Position numbers and translations under genes: made by a program
The notes under the pieces: model-generated
The model's database searches: none
What the model saw: only the letters and a program-made list of their open reading frames with translations
What the model was told of the DNA's origin: nothing
Part shown: positions 18,735 to 27,281 of the stretch, piece after piece
How the letters are laid out: each line of letters opens with the position of its first letter
Position numbering within the stretch: position 1 is the first letter of the stretch
Assembly (NCBI GenBank): GCA_040768665.1
Contig: JAXGMN010000085.1
Coordinates: 1 to 38,564, forward strand
DNA from: JABWBD01 sp040768665
GTDB taxonomy: Bacteria; Planctomycetota; Planctomycetia; Pirellulales; Thermoguttaceae
Direction: 5' to 3'
Length of the DNA stretch: 38,564 nt

Positions 18735-18969
18735 CCGCGACGCGGCTCGAGCTTTCTGGCTGCACCAGACCAACCCCGCCAGGCAGGAATACACGCTGGA
18801 AGGCGAGCGGAAAAAGGTGGGAGACGGTGTGGTCGAGATCGACATCATCGAACAGCAGGGACGCCTTATCGGCGACAAGGGCAGCACGGTTGACCTCAAC
18901 GTTCACTTCAGCAGTGGAGCACACTACCGCCCCAAGCTTGACGCCGACGCTTCGGAATCTCGCGCGTAA
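18703..18969 (+). pseudogene. Remnant of a protein C-terminus (no start codon)
   Basis: In the frame starting 18703 an open stretch with no ATG reads like the end of a real protein: ARAFWLHQTNPARQEYTLEG, then KKVGDGVVEIDIIEQQGRLI, GSTVDLNVHFSSGAHYRPKL and a TAA stop at 18967. The residue mix is balanced, unlike the shadow frames around it. It overlaps the last bases of the GH5-like gene and follows two stops in the same frame, so it cannot be expressed as it stands. I do not recognise the family. It is probably the tail of a larger secreted protein lost by deletion. Confidence 0.45.
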
Positions 18970-19234
18970 TCATGCAGTTGACGGATGCGCTACGAGAAGC
19001 CGTTGCGGCCGACCGCGGCCGGTCCGAGTCTTGGAATCGTCTCGCGTGTTGCGTACGATTAGCTTTGAACCTGGCTGGCCGGAAAGCAAGCCGCCGATCG
19101 CTCGCCCGAACGAAAAGGAAGCGAGGTTCGACTCGGAACATCCTTGGTCCGCGGCGAAATCCATCGGCAAGAGAGCCTGCGTCCCGTTGCCAACGACACA
19201 ACTCCAATTTCCAATTCAGCGGAGGAACAGTCCG
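18970..19234. other. Intergenic stretch without a recognisable gene
   Basis: Between the coding remnant and the next gene there is no supportable coding sequence. A short frame starting near 18972 begins in a protein-like way (MQLTDALREAVAADRGRSES) and then becomes Arg/Ser-rich and low in sense, which suggests decayed coding DNA or chance. GGAGGAAC near 19221 is the ribosome site of the following gene. No clear promoter or terminator was found. Confidence 0.4.
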
Positions 19235-19879
19235 ATGAAAACTGTCTGGTTGATCGGCACGACGACGGTCCTGCTCGGCTGCGTTTGGGCCTTGGGCCAG
19301 GGTTACTACTACGGAGGGGGTTATGTTGACAATCGCGCGTCGACGCCCGGGGAGGGCTATGCGCGCGGGATGGCCGATATCGCGAGGTCCGCGGGGCAGT
19401 ATAACCTGATGACTTCGGAGGCCACAATCAACATGACCGAGGCCCAAAAGAAGAGCATCGAGAATCGCGACCAGTGGACGAACACCTATTTTCAAATGCG
19501 ACAGGCAAACAAGCAATACCGCGCCGCCGAAAGCGCCGCGCGGGCGACTATGTCGGACCTGGTTCGCTATGCGCAGGCCGGCAAGCCTCAGCAACTCAGT
19601 CCGAGCGAAGTCGATACGGTAACCGGCGATATTTCGTGGCCCGCGCTGTTGAAGACGGATGCGTTTCGAAAACAACGCGAGAAGCTCGATGGGTTGTTTG
19701 CCCAGCGTGCACAGCGGGGCGTGCTGAGCTACCCGGAACAAGCCGACGCAGAGGCGGCAAAGAGGGCAATCCTTGCCGAGTTGCAGAATCAGATCAGCAC
19801 CGTCTCTGCCGACGAATACATGCGGTGCAAACGGTTCGTGGAAAGCCTGAGTTTCGCGGCGAAGCATCCGACGGCGTGA
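19235..19879 (+). CDS. Small secreted protein of unknown function
   Basis: The ATG at 19235 follows GGAGGAAC with good spacing and opens a signal peptide (MKTVWLIGTTTVLLGCVWALG); the open frame extends upstream but that part is not protein-like. The 214-residue product has a Gly/Tyr-rich start (QGYYYGGGYVDNRASTPGEG), then a mostly helical, polar body: NLMTSEATINMTEAQKKSIE, a Gln/Asn-rich helix (YFQMRQANKQYRAAESAARA), PSEVDTVTGDISWPALLKTD and FRKQREKLDGLFAQRA. LLGC could also be read as a lipobox. I know proteins of this general look from Planctomycete genomes, without known function. The HEAT-repeat gene follows 82 bp later. Confidence 0.65.
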   Translation: MKTVWLIGTTTVLLGCVWALGQGYYYGGGYVDNRASTPGEGYARGMADIARSAGQYNLMTSEATINMTEAQKKSIENRDQWTNTYFQMRQANKQYRAAESAARATMSDLVRYAQAGKPQQLSPSEVDTVTGDISWPALLKTDAFRKQREKLDGLFAQRAQRGVLSYPEQADAEAAKRAILAELQNQISTVSADEYMRCKRFVESLSFAAKHPTA

Positions 19880-19961
19880 GAAGACCGCGCACAGCTATCT
19901 CGCTTGGACGCACGCCGCGCGAATCCGCATGCAACACTTATCATTCCTGGGAGCAACAGTC

Positions 19962-21617
19962 ATGACCCCCTTTCGGCAATGCCTTCTGATGTTGGCAATC
20001 CGGGCAATCCTTTGGACATCCGCCGCCCCATTGGAGGCTGCGGAGCCCCGCGTGTCGGAGTTGATGAAGCAACTGGGTAGCTCCGATCGACCGTCACAAG
20101 TCGAGGCGATCGATCTGCTTGGCCGACGAGGCGAAGCGGCGAAGGAGGCAGTGCCCAAGCTGACGGAGCTGCTCGGAGACAGATCGCCGCTGGTTCGTGC
20201 CCATGCAGCCCAAGCCTTGGGCAGCATCGGAGCCCCCGCAAAGACTGTCACGGAGAAGCTGGTTGCGCTGGTCGGCGACGATGACAAGCATGTTCGCCGT
20301 GCCGCAGTGCGAGCCTTAGGCCACATTCGCCCGGAGCCGGAGACGACGATGCCGCTGTTCGTCAAGATGATGACGGAGGCGGACCCATCGGTGCGGCTCC
20401 ATGCCATGAATGCGGTTGCTGAACTGGGAGCTGATGCCGTGCCGTTTCTGGTGAAAGCCGTCGAGGACGATGAGGCGGCCTATTGGTCTTGCCTGGTGAT
20501 CAGCGAGATCGGCGCAGGGGCGGAAAAGGCCGTGCCGGCGCTGGTGGAAAGGTTGAAGGACCGCAGGCCCGAGGTGCGGCGGGAGGCGATGCTCGCCTTG
20601 GCTGCCATCGGCAAGGCGTCGGCTCCTGCGGCACCGCAACTGGCGAGGCTGCTCGATCGGCCGGTCGACCGGGTACCGGCGACCTACACGATCGGAATGA
20701 TCGGGAAGGTTCCCGAAAACGCCGAGAAGAAGATCGAGGAGAACGCCCGGAGCGACGACGAGTTGCTCGCGGGGGTGAGCATGTGGGCGTTGGCCAAGCT
20801 CCATCCGGACGACAAGGAGATGGTGCGGAAAGCCGTCGAGCGTCTTGTCGCAGGGCTGAAGAACGACGAGGAGCGGGTCCGCCGGGCGGCGGCGCAGGCG
20901 TTGGTCGATCTCGACCCGGCACCGGAGATTGCGCGACCGATTCTGGCCAAGGCCATGGACGACGCCAGTCCCGAGGCGCTGGACGCGATGATGGATGCGC
21001 CGGCCGGATTGGGGGGGAAGGCGGTTCCACGCCTGATCAAGGCGCTGGAGGTCGAACAGTCACGGGGGCGCGCGGCGGCAATTATCGAGCGAATCGGGCC
21101 GGCGGCTAAGGAGGCTGTGCCCGCGCTGATCCGCTCGCTGACCGACAAGAACCCGCGGACGCGGAGCGAGGTGCTTCTTGCCTTGGGAGCCATCGGACCC
21201 GACGCGGCGGCGGCCACCTCGGCGATCAGCAGGCTGCTTGAGGATCCGGAGATCGAAGTCGGCTATGCAGCCTGCTACGCCTTGGGAAAGATCGGCCCGG
21301 CGGCCGCACCGACCATGCCGGAGCTCACACGCTGTCTCAAAGCGGAAAACGAGTTTCTGCGGATGGCGAGCGCCTGGGCGCTGGCAATGATCGACCCGAA
21401 GTCGCCGGAAACCGCGGCGCAGGCGGTGCCCGTGCTTGTGGAGGCCCTCAATGCGCCGGACGCCATGACACGGCTGCACGCCGCAGATGCGCTGGGGCGT
21501 TTTGGATCGGGAGGGCGGTCCGCGGCCGACAAGCTGAAACGCCTTGCCGAGGAGGACCCGCATGAGCACGTGCGCGCAGCGGCGGCCGAATCGCTCAAGG
21601 CGACCGCAGCGCGCTAG
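19962..21617 (+). CDS. Secreted HEAT-repeat protein
   Basis: The ATG at 19962 has GGGAGC upstream and gives a signal peptide (MTPFRQCLLMLAIRAILW...AAPLEAAEP); an in-frame ATG at 19929 is possible but less likely. The 551-residue product is built of about 13-15 HEAT or PBS-lyase-type repeats of 35-38 residues, each with a helix pair and an Asp or Pro turn: EAVPKLTELLGDRSPLVRAH, ALGSIGAPAKTVTEKLVALV, AVPALVERLKDRRPEVRREA, AVPALIRSLTDKNPRTRSEV, ALGAIGPDAAAATSAISRLL. Such arrays act as protein-binding scaffolds; there is no catalytic motif. Partner and role are unknown. The protein is probably periplasmic. Frame and composition are uniform throughout, with no sign of damage. Confidence 0.8.
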   Translation: MTPFRQCLLMLAIRAILWTSAAPLEAAEPRVSELMKQLGSSDRPSQVEAIDLLGRRGEAAKEAVPKLTELLGDRSPLVRAHAAQALGSIGAPAKTVTEKLVALVGDDDKHVRRAAVRALGHIRPEPETTMPLFVKMMTEADPSVRLHAMNAVAELGADAVPFLVKAVEDDEAAYWSCLVISEIGAGAEKAVPALVERLKDRRPEVRREAMLALAAIGKASAPAAPQLARLLDRPVDRVPATYTIGMIGKVPENAEKKIEENARSDDELLAGVSMWALAKLHPDDKEMVRKAVERLVAGLKNDEERVRRAAAQALVDLDPAPEIARPILAKAMDDASPEALDAMMDAPAGLGGKAVPRLIKALEVEQSRGRAAAIIERIGPAAKEAVPALIRSLTDKNPRTRSEVLLALGAIGPDAAAATSAISRLLEDPEIEVGYAACYALGKIGPAAAPTMPELTRCLKAENEFLRMASAWALAMIDPKSPETAAQAVPVLVEALNAPDAMTRLHAADALGRFGSGGRSAADKLKRLAEEDPHEHVRAAAAESLKATAAR

Positions 21618-21803
21618 CAGACATCGGCGATAATACGGTGGTTAACGCCTGGGGTTTTTCAGAAATCGCTGCGTCGTTTACCACCCGCTGCCCTTGGAGG
21701 AGGCCGGGCGCCGGCTCAAGCCGGACCGGCAGGAACCGGCGGTGATGGTGCGAATCGGGCACGGTTGCGCCAGCCGCTGAGAATGAGAAAGGGATTCGAA
21801 GCC
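21618..21803. other. Short intergenic region with possible coding remnant
   Basis: A frame within 21665-21780 reads PLEEAGRRLKPDRQEPAVMV, which is protein-like but has no start and no recognised family. A T-rich patch (GGTTTTTCAG near 21653) is not preceded by a convincing stem, so no terminator is called. GAAAGGGA near 21787 serves the next gene. Confidence 0.3.
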
Positions 21804-22748
21804 ATGTCGACTTACGGCCGCCGGTTTGGGCTCGTCACCGCTCTCTGCCTTTGTACCTACTTTCAGGGGGCAGAATCCCCGGGAACGGAGATCCGAGCCG
21901 GGGATCGCGTCGTCGCTCGAGACGCGGCTCCGCTGATGGACGGGCAAGAAGCAAAGGGGCGAGTTCCTCAAGGTACGGAATTACTCGCCACGGCCGTGCG
22001 CGAGGAGTGGATTGCCGTCGAATGGTCGCAGAATGGGCAAACAACCACCGGTTGGATTCTTCGAAGTCAGTTGATCGGGAAAGATGAGCACTTGCGCCGA
22101 GATCTCGTGAAAAAGCGATTGGACGACTATCCCCGGAAGAAGTCGCTTGAGGGCTTCAAGGCTTATCCCCAGCAGAGCGGCAATACCTGCAGCGCGGCGG
22201 CAGCCAGGAACCTGCTCGGCCATGTTGTTGGAAACGCGCCTTGGGAGTTGCTGCTGTTCTTTGAGATCGTGGCGGAAGACCACAGGGGCTTGGCGCACCT
22301 GGAGGACAGGCTGAGGCAGGTAGGTATCGACAATCCCATGGCGCTAAGCGCCTTCGGCGGCACGGGCGTGGGGATCAAAGCCGCGATCAACAAGCGGTTG
22401 CCCGACGGGCTGACGTGTGATTTCCGGGAAATCCCCAAGCTGGAAGACCGCCTTCTCGTAATCGCCCGATCGATTGACAACGGCTGGCCGGTGATTGCTC
22501 CGGTAGTCAGCGCATCGCTGCAACACTGGATCACGATTACCGGCTACGACCGGGACACCCGGCAGTTGTCGACCGCCAGTTTCGGACCGTTGAGCTTCGA
22601 GCGCTTCGATGCTCTGAATTCCTGGCAGTCGACGCCGGGCGGATTGCTTGGCAAGGCCCTGCAAGTTGCGAACGAGGAGCACATGGGCCGCTGTTTGCTG
22701 GTTTACATTACCAGGGCAGGCTTTGACGAGCGGCCGGCTCCCGATTGA
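21804..22748 (+). CDS. Secreted SH3-like plus C39-like putative cysteine protease
   Basis: The ATG at 21804 follows GAAAGGGA and gives a signal peptide (MSTYGRRFGLVTALCLCTYF); in-frame upstream ATGs at 21783 and 21765 are alternatives. The 314-residue product has a bacterial SH3-like barrel (about 30-92: IRAGDRVVARDAAPLMDGQE, EEWIAVEWSQNGQTTTGWIL), a charged linker, and a papain-fold domain like peptidase C39 (about 113-305). QQSGNTCSAAAARNLLG holds the candidate nucleophile C129, and SLQHWITITGYDRDTRQL holds H241 with a following Asp. C39-like domains cleave peptides, often as leader proteases, while stand-alone secreted forms are poorly characterised. No transporter or peptide precursor is next to it, so the substrate is open. 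Confidence 0.68.
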   Translation: MSTYGRRFGLVTALCLCTYFQGAESPGTEIRAGDRVVARDAAPLMDGQEAKGRVPQGTELLATAVREEWIAVEWSQNGQTTTGWILRSQLIGKDEHLRRDLVKKRLDDYPRKKSLEGFKAYPQQSGNTCSAAAARNLLGHVVGNAPWELLLFFEIVAEDHRGLAHLEDRLRQVGIDNPMALSAFGGTGVGIKAAINKRLPDGLTCDFREIPKLEDRLLVIARSIDNGWPVIAPVVSASLQHWITITGYDRDTRQLSTASFGPLSFERFDALNSWQSTPGGLLGKALQVANEEHMGRCLLVYITRAGFDERPAPD

Positions 22749-22853
22749 GCCGCCCGGGACATTCACGCCGCGCGAGGCAAGCGTCTCGGCTCGCTGCCTG
22801 GCATCGTCTGCGGGCTCTTGCCGGAGTGGCAGGAGCCATCGGGAACAAAATCC

Positions 22854-22882
22854 TTGACAGACCGCGCCGCATCGACCATGAT
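22854..22882 (+). promoter_or_regulatory. Candidate sigma-70 promoter for the alpha/beta hydrolase gene
   Basis: TTGACA at 22854-22859 is a perfect -35 box, followed after 17 bases by CATGAT at 22877-22882 (four of six matches to TATAAT). It lies 47-65 bp before the likely starts of the downstream gene, in otherwise empty sequence. Confidence 0.5.
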
Positions 22883-22946
22883 GGCAGGCGTTCTGAACAC
22901 ATGGACAGAGTAGCAAGAGTCAAACCCAATGCGAGGCCCGAACATC

Positions 22947-24737
22947 ATGCGATTCCTGCGAACTGCTGCATTGGCCTGCATGCTGGCCTGCTGGGGCGCC
23001 GATACGCGCTCGTTGGTCTGCTCCGCCGAGACGCTCTATGAGAGCGCCTGCCAGGAGGCCCGGCAGGTGTCGAGTTCGTCGCTCGACATGCCGTTGCCGC
23101 CGTCCCAATGGGAAGCCACCGTCGCCGAGCGCCGCGAAACGTGGCGAGAAATGCTCGGTCTATCCCCCCTTCCTCCGCGCGCGCCCCTGGAGGCCACCGT
23201 GACCGGCGTGCTCGACCGAGGAGATTACGTGGTCGAAAAGGTCCATTTCCAGTGCCTGCCCGGGGCGTACGTAATCGGGAACCTCTATCGTCCGGCGAAG
23301 GTCACCGGGCGACTGCCCGCGGTGCTGTACCTTTGCGGCCACACCAAGGGAAAAGTCAGCCCCACGTATCAGGCCAACCCGCGCTGGTTCGGACAGCACG
23401 GATACGTGGCGCTCGTGTTGGACCCCATCCAGTTAGGCGAGTCGCAGGGGTTGCACCACGGAACGTACCGGGAGGAACGTTGGGACTGGCCCAGCCGGGG
23501 TTACACTCCGGCCGGCACGGAGGTCTGGAACGCTATGCGGGCACTCGATTATCTTGAGACTCGAGACGACGTCGATCCCGGGCGAATGGGCGTGACCGGT
23601 TTGAGCGGCGGCGGCGTGATCTCCTGGTGCCTGGGAGCGGCCGACGAGCGGGTCAAGGTCGTGGTACCGGTCTGCCAGAGCGGGAGCATCGAGCACGTCG
23701 TAACGGACCGAGCTACCGACGGCCATTGCGATTGCGCGTTCTGGATCAATTACTACCGCTGGTGCTGGCCCGACGTCGGGGCGCTGATCGCCCCGCGTGC
23801 ATTGCTCATCGCCTCCGGCAGCGAGGACGTTCTCTGGCGGCCCTACGGCTACCGCGACGTGGCTCACCGCATCCGCCATCAATATGCAGCGCTCGGCAAG
23901 TCCGACAAGTTCGACCTGGTCGAGGACCTGACTCCCCATGGCTATACGCCCAAGCTGCGCAAGGCCATCTTCACCTGGTTCAATACGCATCTGAAAGGCG
24001 ATCCGACGCCGGTGGAAGACGACGTGACCGACTACGTCGAACCGGAAGAAAACCTGCTCGTGTTCGGGGGCAAGCTTCCGGAGAACGACCGCATGCGCGA
24101 AATCGACACGCTCCTGGTGAAGCAGGCCGAACCGCCGGCAATCGCCGACGAGGCCCAATGGCGGGCGCACCAGGAGTCGACGATCCGGCGATTGCGGGAG
24201 ATCACTTTCCGGCATCTCAGGTCCATGCACCGTCCGCGGTTGAGAGACACCCGTGCTGACGGGGCCGACAGTAGCGGAACCCGTTTCGGCACGTATGTGT
24301 TCGATACGAAGGACGCCATGACGCTCCGGGTGAAGACCAGGCGGCCGCAAGACGCCTCCTGGCCGATTCCGATGGTGGCTTTTGCGGTGCAACCCGACGC
24401 GCGCAGCACGTTCGCGGGCGGCGGTTCGTCACGGCCGGGGATCGGGAGCCAGTTTGCCACCGCCGGGGTCGAGGTTCGCAACACCGGAGCGACCTCGGTC
24501 GGCCCGGGGTATCTGTGGACGTTGCGGCGGACCTATCCGCTGTTGGGCCAGACCTTGCCGGAGCGACAGGTAGACGCTGGCCGGGATTGCCGTGGTGCGA
24601 CCCGCAGGAGGCTTCAACCGGCCCCGTGGCGGTATTCGGCCAGGGCTACACGGCGACGCTGGCAATCTACGCGGCCATTCTCGAGCCCAGGTCTCCGAAG
24701 TGATCCTCGCCAGCCGCGGAAGAAGCCGGGGATCTGA
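22947..24737 (+). CDS. Secreted alpha/beta hydrolase (acetyl xylan esterase-like), C-terminus broken by frameshifts
   Basis: The ATG at 22947 (alternative 22929) gives a signal peptide (MRFLRTAALACMLACWGADT). The hydrolase domain (about 30-350) is intact: YVVEKVHFQCLPGAYVIGNL, LPAVLYLCGHTKG (oxyanion strand), RMGVTGLSGGGVISW with the nucleophile Ser in GLSGG, ALLIASGSEDVLWRPYG with the likely Asp, and EDLTPHGYTPKLR with the likely His. This is the layout of acetyl xylan esterase or abhydrolase_7-type esterases of Planctomycetes. A C-terminal beta region follows to about residue 540 (GYLWTLRRTYPLLGQTLPER). Beyond 24573 the frame is lost and the last 55 residues (GATRRRLQPAPWRY...) are spurious. 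The esterase domain might still be produced. A good promoter lies upstream. Confidence 0.65.
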   Translation: MRFLRTAALACMLACWGADTRSLVCSAETLYESACQEARQVSSSSLDMPLPPSQWEATVAERRETWREMLGLSPLPPRAPLEATVTGVLDRGDYVVEKVHFQCLPGAYVIGNLYRPAKVTGRLPAVLYLCGHTKGKVSPTYQANPRWFGQHGYVALVLDPIQLGESQGLHHGTYREERWDWPSRGYTPAGTEVWNAMRALDYLETRDDVDPGRMGVTGLSGGGVISWCLGAADERVKVVVPVCQSGSIEHVVTDRATDGHCDCAFWINYYRWCWPDVGALIAPRALLIASGSEDVLWRPYGYRDVAHRIRHQYAALGKSDKFDLVEDLTPHGYTPKLRKAIFTWFNTHLKGDPTPVEDDVTDYVEPEENLLVFGGKLPENDRMREIDTLLVKQAEPPAIADEAQWRAHQESTIRRLREITFRHLRSMHRPRLRDTRADGADSSGTRFGTYVFDTKDAMTLRVKTRRPQDASWPIPMVAFAVQPDARSTFAGGGSSRPGIGSQFATAGVEVRNTGATSVGPGYLWTLRRTYPLLGQTLPERQVDAGRDCRGATRRRLQPAPWRYSARATRRRWQSTRPFSSPGLRSDPRQPRKKPGI

Positions 24738-24890
24738 ACGCCCGAACTGTTGGGTATCCTGCGGATCGGCGACCTGCCAGAACCTGGCGGCTGGTCTATC
24801 CCCGACCGATCCTGGTTTCGTTGGCAGCATACAAGGGGCCTACGAGTGGACGCGGCAGACTTATGGCTTGGAGCAGGAGCGACAGCATCC
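24573..24890 (+). pseudogene. Scrambled C-terminal region of the alpha/beta hydrolase (several frameshifts)
   Basis: The missing C-terminus can be pieced together only by switching frames at least four times: LAGIAVV in one frame, WCDPQEASTGPVAVFGQGYT and TLAIYAAILEPR in a second, VSEVILAS in the first again, PELLGILRIGDLPE in a third, then FVGSIQGAYEWTRQTYG back in the first. Each piece is protein-like and in the expected order for the conserved C-terminal domain of these esterases. So many indels within 300 bp argue for real decay rather than one sequencing error. A palindromic repeat lies about 70 bp further on. Confidence 0.6.
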
Positions 24891-24956
24891 GGGCGATCAA
24901 GAGCGTTCGTGAATGGGCGCCGTATTAAGAGCCTATTCCGAAACGCCTCGCGAGGA

Positions 24957-25012
24957 GAAGGGACAGGCACATTATTTTGCTCAAAGACTCGCAAAATGAG
25001 CCAGTTTCCGAT
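24957..25012. repeat. GGGGACAGG-type palindromic repeat, degenerate copy
   Basis: The sequence runs AAGGGACAGGCACATTATTT, then TGCTCAAAGACTCGCAAAAT and GAGCCAGTTTCC. It matches the cleaner copy near 36605 with small indels. The inner TTTTGC and GCAAAA form a stem. The terminal GTCCCC has decayed to GTTTCC. Confidence 0.75.
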
Positions 25013-25497
25013 GGTTTTGGAAAGGCTCAGGCGAGGAGTGGAATTGGCGGCGACAACGGCACGGAATCTGCTGCCGGAGCAGCGCGGCGTCGGGTCCGAT
25101 CTCGGTGAAAGCCACCGGCGGAGAGCCAGCCCGGTTTTCGCTCCGTTGTGCCATAACGGCTGGAATTCTCCGGAAGTTCGTGTTGTAAGAAATACAAACT
25201 TGGGAAAAATGTTGCACTCACCGGGCTGAACACAGCGATCGCTTAAGGCCACCGGTCACCGTTTCACAGAGGAACTCGTACAAGGATCGTACTCGCCGTC
25301 GCCGACCCAGGGCGTTGCCTGGAGATCCAGTGAAATGTCGGGCAGCGATACGTCGACGCTCAGAAGGTGACGAGACGTCGCCGCGCAATTGCTTTTCGCC
25401 GGCGCACGCTCGCCGCAGCCACCCCTCGTGCCGGAGGCGGTGGCACGCTCTCCGTCGCTGTTGGACGAACGGATCACGGCTCCACTCGGCCGACAGG
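25013..25497. other. Long intergenic stretch, no supportable gene
   Basis: About 485 bp between the repeat and the thioredoxin-protease gene. Frames here are Arg/Ser-rich shadows. One minus-strand frame reads HLLSVDVSLPDISLDLQATP, which is protein-like but has no start or known family. No tRNA, promoter with two good boxes, or terminator was found. It may be decayed coding DNA. Confidence 0.35.
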
Positions 25498-27105
25498 ATG
25501 CGACCCTCAGGAGGCGGCCTGCTTTCGTTGCACGCTGGCGTTCTGGCATTGGCACTCGCGGTGCAGAATACCGTCCTGTTGGACTTCTACGACTCCTGCG
25601 GCCCCTGCCGCCAGATGTCGCCCGTCGTCGACCGGCTGGCCGCGGCCGGCTATCCCGTTCCGCAAGGTGAACGTCGAGCACGAGCGCGATCTGGCAGGTC
25701 GTTTTGGAATCACCGAATCCCCTGCTTCGTCATGGTGGTCGACGGCAAGGAAGCCGACCGGATGGTCGGCGCGACCACGTTCGAACGATTGCAGGCGATG
25801 TGCCAACTCGGCATGGCGCGCCGGGCGCCGGCGCAATCGACGGCTGAAGGGTCTTCCCCGGCTACCGCCGTGCAAACGCCTCCGAGGGTTCACGGGCCGG
25901 TGGTGCCGTTGCCTTCGGTGCAGGCAACTTCCGGGTTCACTGCGGCAACCGTTTCGGCACAGCCCGCCCCAATTTCCTCGCCGCCCGGCTGGCGGGTCAC
26001 GCCGGTGAGCACAACTCCGTCCACGGCATCGTTTGGCTTGTCCGACGAGCAGTTGATCGCAGCCACCGTGCGGCTGCGGATCAAGGACGCCACGGGCCAG
26101 TCGTTCGGGACAGGCACTATTATTGACGCACGGCAGGGTGAGGCCCTGATTCTTACCTGCGGCCATCTTTTCCGCGATTCGCGCGGCAAGGGAGAGATCG
26201 AAGTCGACCTGTTCGGTCCCAATCCGGCCCGAAAGGTGCCCGGCCGGTTGCTCTCCTACGATGCCGACAATCGCGACGTTGCCCTGGTGAGCATTCAAAC
26301 CACCGGGCCGATGGTCACCGCGGCTCGGGTGGCGCCGCCTTCGTACGAGATCAAAAAAGGCGTTCGGGTGGCTACCGTGGGCTGCAACAATGGCGAGGAC
26401 CCGACCGTCCGGCACAGTCGCGTTACGTCGCTCGACAAGTTCGTCGGGCCGCCGAACATTCAGGTGGCCGGTCTGCCGGTCCAAGGCCGCAGCGGCGGCG
26501 GACTGTTTTCGGCCGAAGGCTACGTGATCGGCGTGTGCAACGCGGCCGATCCAACCGACAACGAAGGATTGTTTGCCGCACTGGCCTCGGTTCACGCGCA
26601 GTTGGACGAGGCGAAGCTGAGCTTTATCTATCAGCCGGAGACCGAAGCTGCGCCGACCGCCCTGGCGACGGCTCCGCCGGAAATGCCGAAGGAGATGCCG
26701 GCTCCCGACAAATTCGTGCAGTTGACCAATGGCTCGTCGCAAGCGTCGCAGGTCGTCACTCTGCCGGCGCCGCCCCAGGCCAATCCGGCCTCTGCCGAGC
26801 AGCCGTTGAACCCGGAAGAGCGGGCGGCACTGGACGAGATCCGGCGGAGAACGGCCCAGGGATGCGAAGTCGTCTGCGTGATCCGGTCTCTTGCCGATCC
26901 GCAAGCAAAGAGCGAGATCATCGTCCTGGACAAAGCCTCGCCGGTGTTCCTCCGCGAACTGGCGGCCGCGGGACGGACGCATGTCCGGCAACAACTCACC
27001 TCGCTCGACGTTCCGACCGATGCCGAACAGGTCAAGTCGCCCGCCGCGACATCGTCGTGGCAGCCGAACTGGCTGCGTACCGGGACGACGACCGGGTTGA
27101 AATGA
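25498..27105 (+). CDS. Thioredoxin-like domain fused to a trypsin-like serine protease
   Basis: The ATG at 25498 (MRPSGGGLLSLHAGVLALAL) gives the best hydrophobic leader, though no strong ribosome site is seen; the frame is open upstream without protein character. The product is about 535 residues. A thioredoxin fold comes first (LLDFYDSCGPCRQMSPVVDR with CGPC). It is interrupted by a 19-codon out-of-frame patch, then resumes (IPCFVMVVDGKEADRMVG). A Pro/Ala-rich linker leads to a trypsin-like (S1C) protease domain (about 180-385) with a full triad: H223 in LTCGHLFRD, D260 in NRDVALVSI and S332 in GRSGGGLFS. The last 130 residues are low-complexity, then a helical segment. Proteases of this plan occur in Planctomycetes and are expected in the periplasm; substrates are unknown. 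Confidence 0.7.
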   Translation: MRPSGGGLLSLHAGVLALALAVQNTVLLDFYDSCGPCRQMSPVVDRLAAAGYPVPQGERRARARSGRSFWNHRIPCFVMVVDGKEADRMVGATTFERLQAMCQLGMARRAPAQSTAEGSSPATAVQTPPRVHGPVVPLPSVQATSGFTAATVSAQPAPISSPPGWRVTPVSTTPSTASFGLSDEQLIAATVRLRIKDATGQSFGTGTIIDARQGEALILTCGHLFRDSRGKGEIEVDLFGPNPARKVPGRLLSYDADNRDVALVSIQTTGPMVTAARVAPPSYEIKKGVRVATVGCNNGEDPTVRHSRVTSLDKFVGPPNIQVAGLPVQGRSGGGLFSAEGYVIGVCNAADPTDNEGLFAALASVHAQLDEAKLSFIYQPETEAAPTALATAPPEMPKEMPAPDKFVQLTNGSSQASQVVTLPAPPQANPASAEQPLNPEERAALDEIRRRTAQGCEVVCVIRSLADPQAKSEIIVLDKASPVFLRELAAAGRTHVRQQLTSLDVPTDAEQVKSPAATSSWQPNWLRTGTTTGLK

Positions 27106-27132
27106 TCAAGAGTCCATCCCAAGACTGGAGGA

Positions 27133-27187
27133 GAGGGGGGCCGGCACATCTTGCTCCGAAGACTCCGCAAAATGAGCCAGTGCCCCT
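27133..27187. repeat. GGGGACAGG-type palindromic repeat
   Basis: GGGGGGCCGGCACATCTTGC opens the element and CGCAAAATGAGCCAGTGCCC closes it, with CTCCGAAGACTC between. The inner part is identical to the copy near 36605 over about 30 bases. It lies 28 bp after the protease gene. Confidence 0.8.
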
Positions 27188-27281
27188 CGGCAGTCTCCCT
27201 GGGCATCCGTGTCGCCGCTGAGTAGAATGTCGGGGGGCGGGGATCGTACGATCACGGGCAATGTCCACGAGGAGCCACCGG

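Noticed and set aside
21640..21662. Possible terminator ending GGTTTTTC after the HEAT-repeat gene
   Set aside because: The preceding bases do not form a stable stem.
25256..25681. Minus-strand frame ending HLLSVDVSLPDISLDLQATP
   Set aside because: The last 40 residues look protein-like, but the rest is an Arg-rich shadow of the thioredoxin region and no family is recognised.
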